From assembly GCA_934271725.1 (NCBI GenBank), contig CAKQSC010000011.1:1-21277 (forward strand): DNA of 21,277 nucleotides, read 5' to 3'. Below, piece by piece: positions 15,147-21,277 of the stretch. The position numbers and the translations under genes were made by a program. Numbering within the stretch: position 1 is the stretch's first letter; every line of letters begins with the position of its first letter. The DNA comes from an uncultured Clostridia bacterium. Its GTDB lineage: Bacteria > Bacillota > Clostridia > Christensenellales > Borkfalkiaceae. The notes under the pieces were generated by a model. The model saw only the letters and a program-made list of their open reading frames with translations, ran no database searches and was not told the DNA's origin.

Positions 15147-18062
15147 ATGAAAATCGATTTTGAATTGCTTAAAAATCCGCCTGCCCTATACAGAGGGAAA
15201 CCTTTTTGGGCGTGGAACGGAAAAATCGAAAAATCGGAAGTCGAAAGACAGATAATCGCCCTTAAAAAAATGGGGTTCGGCGGAGCGTTCATACATTCGC
15301 GAACGGGCTTGGTTACGGAATATATGAGCGAAGAGTGGCTTGACGACGTAAAATTCGCCGTAAAGAAACTTTACGAACACGGTATGGAAGCGTATCTTTA
15401 CGACGAAGACCGTTGGCCAAGCGGTACGTGTGGCGGTTACGTTACGAAAGAAAAATCCTTTCGCGCGAAATATATGATTTATAAAGAAGTCGTTGATTGT
15501 TACGAACGCCCCGAAAACTTTTTGGGGCTTTTCGCCGTTAAGTTTAAAGGCGACGCCGTGTCGGATTACAGAGAAATAGACGCGGTTACCGAAAGGGCGG
15601 AATGCGAGCGGGTTTTCGTTTTTTATTACGACTATATGCAACCGGACAGTTTTTACAACGGTTATACGTATGCCGACACTATGAATAAATCCGCTACCGA
15701 GCGTTTTTTAAGCCTTACTCACGAAAAATATTATAAGGCGTTCGGCGAAGCGTTCGGAAAAGAAGTCAAAGGCATTTTTACGGACGAACCGCACAGAAAT
15801 CCGTATCTCAACGGTTTCGGCAGAAAAGAAAAAAACGCCGAAAAAGAGATTCCTTACACATATTCGCTGTTCGACGAGTTTGAAAAGAGAAAGGGTTACG
15901 ATATAAGAAAAAGACTGCCCGTTTTGTGGTTCGGAACAAGCGAAAGCGAGTTCTGCAAAGAGGCTTACGACCTCATCGAAGTCGAACAAGAACTCTTTTT
16001 GGAGAACTTTGCCGAGCCTTACGCCGAATGGTGTAAAAATCACGGTATAGCCGTTACGGGGCACGTTCTTCACGAAGACAATCTTTCCGCGCAGGCGACA
16101 ATGTGCGGAAGCGTTATGCGGTATTACGAGTATATGGATATGCCGGGAATGGACAATCTTACGGAAGATAATTTTGCCGTAAACGTTCCGTCGCTCGTAA
16201 AGTCGGTTGCAAAACAACTCGGCAAGACTTTCGTTTTAGACGAACTGTACGCGGCCACCGGCTGGAAAATGACTTTCGCAGATTATAAAAGAACGGGCGA
16301 ATGGCAAAGTCTGGGCGGAGTGAATCTTCGTTGCCCGCATCTTTCCTGGTATACTATGAAAGGTCAGGCAAAGCGGGATTACCCCGCAAGTTTTTTAACG
16401 CAATCCGCCTGGTACGAAGATCACGACTATATCGAAAGTTATTTTTCAAGACTGCAATACCTTTTGACCGTCGGTGAAGAGGAAACGGATACGGCTATAA
16501 TAAACCCCGTAGAGTCGGTTTGGGGGCTTGTGAACGAACGGACTTTCGTAAACTGTTTCGGCACGGAAAATCCCACTCTCAAACGGCTCGAAAAGGAATA
16601 TTACGAACTGTTTGAATATTTGCGTTTAAACGGTTGTTCCGTCGATTATATCGACGAGGGAATATTCGCAAAATACGGAAAAGCGGAAGAGAGCGAACTT
16701 GTCGTCGGCAAAAAGAAATATAAAAAGATTATTTTAAACGGTAATCTCAATTTGCGTTCCACAACTCTTTTGGGACTTAAAAAGTTTGTCGACGGGGGCG
16801 GAACGCTGATTTCGGCAGGTCGATTACCCGAATATATCGACGGAGAAAAATACGACTGCCGTAAAGAACTCGAAAAGGCGGTTTTGCTCGGTTTCGATAA
16901 AGAAAAAGTGCTTAACGCCATAAAAAAGTCCGACTGCGAAATATCGGGAAAGGATTTTATAGTCGAAAAGCGAAAATACGAAAACGAAACGTGCTATTTT
17001 ATTCTTAACCGCGCTACGGGAAACAACAAAGCGGAAATCAAAATCGAAAACGACAAAGATCCGGTGGCGATAAATCTTACCGACGGTACGCTCGTACACG
17101 TCGATTTTACGAGAAACAAAAACACGGTGTCGGTGAAAAAAAATTTCGCGAGGGGCGAACTCGTCGCATTGTACTTTACCGATAAAAAAGTTGAAAAAGT
17201 TAAGGAAAACATTAAAGAAACCGACTTTCCGACAGAGTTTGTTTACGAACTTTCGGAACCGAATATTCTTCCCTTGCAACTTGCCGAATGTTTTATCGAC
17301 GGAAAATATTTTTTAACGGACGAGGTTCTCAATATAGACGAGCGTTTAAGAGAAAAGTTTTCGCTCGGAATACGGCACGGCGAAATGATTCAGCCGTGGT
17401 TTAAAAACAAGTTTTTCCCGAAACCCGCAACGGTTTGCAAAGTTACGCTTAACTTTGAGTTTGTCGTGAAAAACGTTCCCGAAATCGCATACGTCATGAC
17501 GGAGGACGAAAAAGCGGAAATATCTCTTAACGGAATATCTTTAAGAGGAGAAGAAGTGTCGCAAGGCTTTATCGACGTTTGTTTCAAAAAGATAAAAATA
17601 CCTTCCGGCGTAATGAAAACGGGTAAAAACGAATTGACGGTAACCTTTGATTTCAGCGACGGTTACGACATAGAAGGGCTGTATCTTGTCGGCGATTTCG
17701 GGGTGAACGAAAACGACGAAATAACCGATTTGCCAAAGAAAATAGCGCTCGGCGACGTATGCGAACAAGGTCTTAAATATTACGGAGCGAGGCTAAAACT
17801 GTTTGCGCCTCTCGAAAACGGAACGTATAAGGTTTCGTTACCGCGACTTGACTCGGCGATTTGTTATTTCAATTCGTCTGTAACGGCGTTTTTGCCATAC
17901 GAAACGGAGTTTACGGTAAACGACGGCTGTCTTACGGCGGAGCTGGCGTTTACACGGCAAAATCTTTTCGGCTCGGTTATTAAAAACGGCGAGAGAACGG
18001 GAATAATTCCGCAGGGGTTGCCAGAAGACGTTAAATTATTTAAAATCAAAGAACGCGATTAA
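15147..18062 (+). CDS. Large GH106-like TIM-barrel glycoside hydrolase
   Basis: Probable cytoplasmic glycosidase, 971 residues, no signal peptide. The N-terminal barrel has features seen in GH106-like proteins: K-P-F-W-A-W-N-G at 18-25, G-F-G-G-A-F-I-H at 43-50, Y-D-E-D-R-W-P-S-G at 85-93, F-T-D-E-P at 211-215 with candidate catalytic Glu214, T-G-H at 304-306, and L-D-E-L-Y at 364-368 with candidate Glu366. The middle part (about 445-570) contains I-I-L-N-G and D-G-G-G-T-L-I-S-A-G, resembling a flavodoxin-like or beta-galactosidase-type accessory domain. The C-terminal 270 residues form beta-sandwich domains with I-S-L-N-G-I. It lies six bases after the GH78 gene, with AAAGGG upstream, and is the last gene before a clear terminator. 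Rhamnosidase activity would fit, but this subgroup differs enough from classical GH106 that the substrate is open. Confidence 0.7.
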   Translation: MKIDFELLKNPPALYRGKPFWAWNGKIEKSEVERQIIALKKMGFGGAFIHSRTGLVTEYMSEEWLDDVKFAVKKLYEHGMEAYLYDEDRWPSGTCGGYVTKEKSFRAKYMIYKEVVDCYERPENFLGLFAVKFKGDAVSDYREIDAVTERAECERVFVFYYDYMQPDSFYNGYTYADTMNKSATERFLSLTHEKYYKAFGEAFGKEVKGIFTDEPHRNPYLNGFGRKEKNAEKEIPYTYSLFDEFEKRKGYDIRKRLPVLWFGTSESEFCKEAYDLIEVEQELFLENFAEPYAEWCKNHGIAVTGHVLHEDNLSAQATMCGSVMRYYEYMDMPGMDNLTEDNFAVNVPSLVKSVAKQLGKTFVLDELYAATGWKMTFADYKRTGEWQSLGGVNLRCPHLSWYTMKGQAKRDYPASFLTQSAWYEDHDYIESYFSRLQYLLTVGEEETDTAIINPVESVWGLVNERTFVNCFGTENPTLKRLEKEYYELFEYLRLNGCSVDYIDEGIFAKYGKAEESELVVGKKKYKKIILNGNLNLRSTTLLGLKKFVDGGGTLISAGRLPEYIDGEKYDCRKELEKAVLLGFDKEKVLNAIKKSDCEISGKDFIVEKRKYENETCYFILNRATGNNKAEIKIENDKDPVAINLTDGTLVHVDFTRNKNTVSVKKNFARGELVALYFTDKKVEKVKENIKETDFPTEFVYELSEPNILPLQLAECFIDGKYFLTDEVLNIDERLREKFSLGIRHGEMIQPWFKNKFFPKPATVCKVTLNFEFVVKNVPEIAYVMTEDEKAEISLNGISLRGEEVSQGFIDVCFKKIKIPSGVMKTGKNELTVTFDFSDGYDIEGLYLVGDFGVNENDEITDLPKKIALGDVCEQGLKYYGARLKLFAPLENGTYKVSLPRLDSAICYFNSSVTAFLPYETEFTVNDGCLTAELAFTRQNLFGSVIKNGERTGIIPQGLPEDVKLFKIKERD

Positions 18063-18078
18063 ATATCGATCAGAAGAG

Positions 18079-18110
18079 AAAGAGCGAATTTTACGTCGCT
18101 CTTTTTGTTT
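18079..18110 (+). terminator. Intrinsic terminator of the glycan-degradation operon
   Basis: Perfect nine-pair stem AAAGAGCGA / TCGCTCTTT (18079-18087 and 18096-18104) with an eight-base loop, then TTGTTTTT. It begins 17 bases after the stop of the GH106-like gene. Confidence 0.88.
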
Positions 18111-18120
18111 TTAAATTTTC

Positions 18121-18149
18121 TTGATTTTGTTTTGTCGTTATGATATAAT
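18121..18149 (+). promoter_or_regulatory. Housekeeping-type promoter upstream of the ECF sigma gene
   Basis: TTGATT at 18121-18126, 17-base spacer, perfect TATAAT at 18144-18149, with TG one base before the -10 (extended -10). The predicted transcript start is near 18156, leaving a leader of about 120 bases before the sigma gene. Confidence 0.75.
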
Positions 18150-18157
18150 ACGTTAAC

Positions 18158-18172
18158 GCCGTATGAAACGGC
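18158..18172 (+). other. Leader hairpin between the two promoters of the sigma operon
   Basis: GCCGT, loop ATGAA, ACGGC, followed 15 bases later by a run of eight T. The stem is short and the T-run is far away, so it is at best a weak attenuator. The rest of the 213-base gap (18063-18275) holds the terminator, two promoters and the AAAGGA ribosome site. Confidence 0.25.
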
Positions 18173-18194
18173 TTGATAAAAAAATAATTTTTTT

Positions 18195-18225
18195 TGCAAC
18201 AAAAACGCTTTCCGGCGTGTTTAAC
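18195..18225 (+). promoter_or_regulatory. Putative ECF-sigma autoregulated promoter, copy 1
   Basis: TGCAAC at 18195-18200, 16 bases beginning with AAAAA, then GTGTTTAAC at 18217-18225. The same elements with the same 16-base spacing occur before the lipoprotein gene at 20187-20217, and identity continues into ACGAA downstream. The AAC-containing -35 is a common ECF feature. Recognition by the sigma factor encoded here is inferred from this duplication in non-coding DNA. Confidence 0.6.
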
Positions 18226-18275
18226 GTACGAATAAAGGTATATGGTACGGTTGCAAAAGTAAAAGGACGTTAACG

Positions 18276-18806
18276 ATGAACAAGCGCGAAATTGACGACG
18301 CACTTAAAAAAATATCGCAAGGGGACAATAATGCGTTCGAGCGACTGTATAAGGAAACCGCACGCGGTGTGTATGCTTTTCTTTTTGCTTACTTATGTAA
18401 CGAACAGGATTGCGAAGACGCCGTGCAGACTACTTTTCTTAAAATAAAGCAGAATATAAACGCATATAAGGCGGGCAGTAACGGGCTTGCCTGGATATTG
18501 CAGATAGCGAAGAACGTCGCCCTTAACGAAATAAGGTCAAAAAACAACTACGAAAAACAAAAAAGGGCAAATATCTCGGAAGAGCGAACGGAGCGAATAG
18601 ACACGGAAACGAAAAACGTGCTTATGTCCGTTATGAAAAGGACTCTCGACGAACAAGAAAGGCAAATAGTCGTTTTGCACGTGGTGTGGGGCTATAAACA
18701 TAAAGAAATCGCGGAAATGACGGGGTGTCCCGTCGGTACGGTAACGTCGAAATATAAACGCGCGACGGATAAACTTAAAAAAGCATGCAAGGAGGAACGG
18801 TTATGA
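18276..18806 (+). CDS. ECF-type RNA polymerase sigma factor (sigma-70 family)
   Basis: Directs RNA polymerase to a small set of promoters; 176 residues. Region 2 spans about 18-88, with F-E-R-L-Y at 21-25 and D-C-E-D-A-V-Q-T-T-F-L-K-I near 45-57. Region 4 spans about 115-170, with the helix-turn-helix H-K-E-I-A-E-M-T-G-C-P-V-G-T-V-T-S-K. Regions 1 and 3 are missing, as in ECF factors. The linker between the domains is charged. The start has AAAGGA upstream. The stop overlaps the start of the next gene (ATGA), so sigma factor and membrane protein are translationally coupled, the usual arrangement for a sigma factor with its own anti-sigma factor. Two promoters stand upstream, one housekeeping-like and one of the duplicated ECF-like type. 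The coupling to an RsgI-like protein recalls SigI/RsgI, but the sigma protein itself looks ECF-like rather than SigI-like. Confidence 0.93.
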   Translation: MNKREIDDALKKISQGDNNAFERLYKETARGVYAFLFAYLCNEQDCEDAVQTTFLKIKQNINAYKAGSNGLAWILQIAKNVALNEIRSKNNYEKQKRANISEERTERIDTETKNVLMSVMKRTLDEQERQIVVLHVVWGYKHKEIAEMTGCPVGTVTSKYKRATDKLKKACKEERL

Positions 18807-20170
18807 AATCGTGGAAAAAACAACTGAACAGCGAATTTGAAAAAGCCGTTCCCGCGCTTAAAGAAGAGGTAAAGAACGCGCCGATAGCGAACGCGGAAAG
18901 TTACGAAACGGAAAGTCGCGGAGGCGTGGCGACGCTGAAACGCAAGGTAGGTATAGGTTCGGCTTTTACGCTTGTAATAATAGCGTTCGTGCTTGCGGTG
19001 CTAGGCTTTGCGGGCGTGTTTAACAAAGGAATGACGGGCAATTCGGGTGGCAATATTTTCGTGCTCGAAATAAACCCGTCGGTTGCGTTTATAACCGACG
19101 AAAAAGGAAACGTAAAAAGTGTTAAATCGCTTAACGAAGACGCGGACGTATTGCTGTCGGGCGAAAACGTTTTGTCTTTAATTACCGATAAACCGCTTAA
19201 CGAAAGCATTGTTAATTATACGGATACGGCTGTAAAAACGGGGTATATCGACTTGTCGTCGCATAAAAACGCCGTCAGGCTTTCGGTTACGGAAGAAACG
19301 GACGAAAAACTTCTTTCTTCGGCGTCGGAAAGTCTGAAAAATTATTTTAAAGAAAAAGGTATTTATTCCGTCGTTGTGGAAAACGTTTTTTCCGTAAGCG
19401 AGTTATGTTCTTTTTTGGAAATAGAGATAACGGATAAACTTGCCGACGTTACCGATTATCTCGAACATCTTTCGGATCGTTTTGCCGAAAGAGTTGACGA
19501 AAACGCTACGGAAAGTATTTTGCAAAACCTTTACGATCAATACGTAATGGGGGTAAAAACGTACGAACTCGTTCGCGACGAGTTGCTTGACAACCTCGAC
19601 AAAATAACAGATAACGCGAAAAGTTTAAGCGATATGGTTTCGCTCAATTACGGCATAATGATAAGTAAAGACAACCCGTGCTTTCCGCTTGATTTCTGGC
19701 TTGTCAGAAAATATGCGGAATCGGATTTTACGCAAGAGTTTTCGTCTATGATGAGTGAAATGGAAAAATCTTTGACGGAATATGAAAAAAAGTTCGGTAC
19801 AAAGATTGAAAGTTTAAGCGAATTGAAGTCGCTTGCGGACGTGTATTCTTCTTTTTCCGATTACGATTTTGAAGAGGAGTTTTCAAATCTTACCTGGTTA
19901 GAGTTTAAACTCTCGTCCGATAAATATTTGTCCGTACTCGAAAATATCGGTTACGACGTCGAAAATATAGAAAGCGCGCCGTCTACGATTGCGGAATATT
20001 TACAACAGATCAAGTCGCTTGCGGAAAAGCATTTCAGATCGAAAATCGAAAAATACAAAGCCGTTTACGAAGAGGTTCGCACAAAAATAAGCGAAACGGA
20101 TTACGAAGATTTTGTCAACGGAATTATAGAAGAGTTCGGCTCGCTTGAAAACTTTTGGAATAAAAAATAA
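18803..20170 (+). CDS. RsgI-like transmembrane anti-sigma factor
   Basis: Probable membrane regulator of the adjacent sigma factor, 455 residues. I chose the ATG at 18803, which has GGAGG seven bases upstream and overlaps the sigma stop (ATGA). An ATG 18 bases earlier lies before that ribosome site. A short charged cytoplasmic segment (1-49) with A-P-A-L-K-E-E-V-K-N-A-P-I could bind the sigma factor; no standard anti-sigma zinc motif or RsgI_N domain is recognised. One membrane helix at about 50-72. The extracellular part opens with an RsgI-type domain (about 84-165): L-E-I-N-P-S-V at 88-94 and S-L-N-E-D-A-D-V-L-L at 109-118. The Asn91-Pro92 bond matches the position of reported RsgI autoproteolysis. 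The C-terminal half (about 205-455) is acidic and helix-rich, with no recognised fold, and is the candidate signal-sensing domain. Confidence 0.8.
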   Translation: MKSWKKQLNSEFEKAVPALKEEVKNAPIANAESYETESRGGVATLKRKVGIGSAFTLVIIAFVLAVLGFAGVFNKGMTGNSGGNIFVLEINPSVAFITDEKGNVKSVKSLNEDADVLLSGENVLSLITDKPLNESIVNYTDTAVKTGYIDLSSHKNAVRLSVTEETDEKLLSSASESLKNYFKEKGIYSVVVENVFSVSELCSFLEIEITDKLADVTDYLEHLSDRFAERVDENATESILQNLYDQYVMGVKTYELVRDELLDNLDKITDNAKSLSDMVSLNYGIMISKDNPCFPLDFWLVRKYAESDFTQEFSSMMSEMEKSLTEYEKKFGTKIESLSELKSLADVYSSFSDYDFEEEFSNLTWLEFKLSSDKYLSVLENIGYDVENIESAPSTIAEYLQQIKSLAEKHFRSKIEKYKAVYEEVRTKISETDYEDFVNGIIEEFGSLENFWNKK

Positions 20171-20186
20171 AAAAGTTTTAAAAAAA

Positions 20187-20217
20187 TGCAACAAAAAACG
20201 TTGTCGGTGTGTTTAAC
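20187..20217 (+). promoter_or_regulatory. Putative ECF-sigma promoter, copy 2, before the lipoprotein gene
   Basis: TGCAAC at 20187-20192, 16 bases beginning with AAAAAA, then GTGTTTAAC at 20209-20217. Both end elements and the spacing are identical to copy 1 before the sigma gene, and about 34 of 44 aligned bases match. It lies in the 92-base gap after the anti-sigma gene, about 45 bases before the next start codon. No terminator is visible in this gap, so read-through from upstream is possible as well. Confidence 0.62.
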
Positions 20218-20262
20218 AAACGAAAAAACGGGCAGAGAGATTTGCCGAAAAGGAGAATTGTT

Positions 20263-21277
20263 ATGAAAAAAAGATTTCTTTCAATCGTTTTGGCGGTTGC
20301 GCTTGTTTGCTCCGTCGGCGCGCTTACGGCGTGTGGCGGTAACGACGATAAAGACAAACAGGCGTACGTAAGTCTGGATATCAATCCCTCGATAGAGTTA
20401 ATTGTCGACAAAAACGACAACGTAGTAAGCGTGAGAGGCGAAAACGAGGACGGACAGGTTCTTTTATACGAAGAAACGGGTATCAAAGGCGAAAAGGTAG
20501 ACGTTGCGGTTAAAAAGATAACCGACCTCGCTATACAATACGGTTATTTGAACGAAAACAACAAAGTAGTAGAAACGCTTGTTTCGGCGGGCAATAAAAA
20601 GGTTGCCGACAAGTTGCTCGATAAGGTAAACGCAACCGTTACGGCAACTGCCGAAAAAACGGGGTTAAGCGTTACGACGGACGGAGATGGCGCGTATTCT
20701 CTTCTTCGTAAAATGGAACAGGTGAAAAAGCAGTTCCCGAACAATAAAGCCGTTCAGAATATGACGCCTGCAAAGTTCAGACTTGCGCTTTCCGTTTCCG
20801 AAACGGGCGAAATAACGCTTGAAACGGCAATAGAACTCGACGATGCGGAACTTGTAGAAATGCTTAAAGAAGCGAGCGCGAAAATAGAGGCATACGCAAC
20901 GGAAGCGTATCTCGAAGCGAAAGAAAAGGCTTTCGCCCTTTATGACGAAGCGACGAAACTCGCGGTATACGGCGTTTATACGCAATTCTATTTTGAAAAG
21001 ATACTTTCTCATCCCGTAACGGCATATTACGGCGGAGTTTATCAGATGTACGCTTCCGCGTCCAAAGGCATAAACCTTGTTTGCGACGTTGCCGAACACG
21101 CGATAAAAGTATGTAACTATCCTTTAAACGAAGAACAGGTTGCAAAAATCGCCAAAATACTCGGTTTGGAATCCGTAGACGTTTTAAAGAACGCCAACGG
21201 CGAAATTACCGTTGCAAGCATCGAAGCGTACGTAGATAAGTTGTTTAAAAACTCGCCCGAATACGACGATTTACAGC
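20263..21277 (+). CDS. Lipoprotein with RsgI-like domain (3' end missing)
   Basis: Extracellular lipoprotein related to the neighbouring anti-sigma factor; the first 338 residues are present and the frame is still open at the window end. The signal peptide ends in the lipobox L-T-A-C (Cys24). Directly after it comes an RsgI-type domain (about 34-115) with S-L-D-I-N-P-S-I-E at 37-45 and N-E-D-G-Q-V-L-L near 63-70. This matches the same region of the anti-sigma protein, including the Asn-Pro pair (Asn41-Pro42). The remainder is largely helical: lysine/glutamate-rich helices at about 205-245, and V-A-K-I-A-K-I-L-G-L near 290. It has no membrane helix and no cytoplasmic part, so it cannot bind the sigma factor itself. 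The start has AGGAG eight bases upstream. A role as target, decoy or modulator of the sigma pathway is inferred from shared domain and shared promoter. Confidence 0.82.
   Translation, partial: MKKRFLSIVLAVALVCSVGALTACGGNDDKDKQAYVSLDINPSIELIVDKNDNVVSVRGENEDGQVLLYEETGIKGEKVDVAVKKITDLAIQYGYLNENNKVVETLVSAGNKKVADKLLDKVNATVTATAEKTGLSVTTDGDGAYSLLRKMEQVKKQFPNNKAVQNMTPAKFRLALSVSETGEITLETAIELDDAELVEMLKEASAKIEAYATEAYLEAKEKAFALYDEATKLAVYGVYTQFYFEKILSHPVTAYYGGVYQMYASASKGINLVCDVAEHAIKVCNYPLNEEQVAKIAKILGLESVDVLKNANGEITVASIEAYVDKLFKNSPEYDDLQ

Noticed and set aside
18785..18802. Earlier ATG for the anti-sigma gene
   Set aside because: It lies upstream of the GGAGG ribosome site, which is spaced correctly for the ATG at 18803.
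18276..18806. Naming the sigma factor SigI because it sits beside an RsgI-like protein
   Set aside because: Size and region 2 / region 4 layout fit an ECF factor, and no SigI-specific C-terminal domain could be recognised, so no gene symbol is given.
1..21277. CRISPR array, tRNA or rRNA genes, insertion sequences, attachment sites
   Set aside because: No regularly spaced direct repeats, no cloverleaf-like sequence ending in CCA, no transposase or integrase motif and no terminal inverted repeats were seen on either strand.

Overview
The window is a densely packed, entirely plus-strand stretch from a Gram-positive-type bacterium, most likely an uncultured gut or rumen Clostridia (Bacillota). 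Reasons: AGGAGG-type ribosome sites, lipoprotein signal peptides, single-membrane C-terminal anchors, Bacillota-style sugar ABC permeases, and an ECF sigma factor paired with an RsgI-like anti-sigma factor. The order-level placement (Christensenellales-like) is only an impression. No tRNA, rRNA, CRISPR array, transposase or phage gene was seen.

Region 1 (start to about 7.16 kb) holds the end of one sugar ABC permease, a second complete permease, a 1286-residue secreted surface protein built from four copies of an unrecognised module alternating with bacterial Ig-like domains, and a lipoprotein with a GH99/GH71-like barrel and a CBM9-like C-terminal domain. A strong hairpin follows.

Region 2 (about 7.19 to 18.11 kb) is a seven-gene operon behind its own promoter: SGNH esterase lipoprotein, GH94 glycoside phosphorylase, a cytoplasmic polysaccharide deacetylase, a lipoprotein deacetylase paralogue, a membrane-anchored glycerophosphodiesterase, a compact GH78-type alpha-L-rhamnosidase and a 971-residue GH106-like hydrolase. 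Neighbouring genes overlap or lie a few bases apart, and a clear intrinsic terminator closes the unit. Regions 1 and 2 read together as a Gram-positive glycan-utilisation locus. Surface and lipid-anchored proteins bind, cut and de-esterify a glycan, ABC permeases import the fragments, and cytoplasmic GH94, GH78, GH106-like and deacetylase enzymes finish them. A rhamnose-containing, ester- and possibly glycerophosphate-substituted glycan is my inference.

Region 3 (18.12 kb to the end) is a regulatory island: an ECF sigma factor, a translationally coupled membrane protein with an RsgI-like extracellular domain, and a lipoprotein carrying the same domain (cut off by the window end). Near-identical promoter-like blocks (TGCAAC, 16 bases, GTGTTTAAC) stand before the sigma gene and before the lipoprotein gene. 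This points to an autoregulated sigma factor that also drives a lipid-anchored copy of its regulator's sensory domain. It is the most promising undescribed system in the window.
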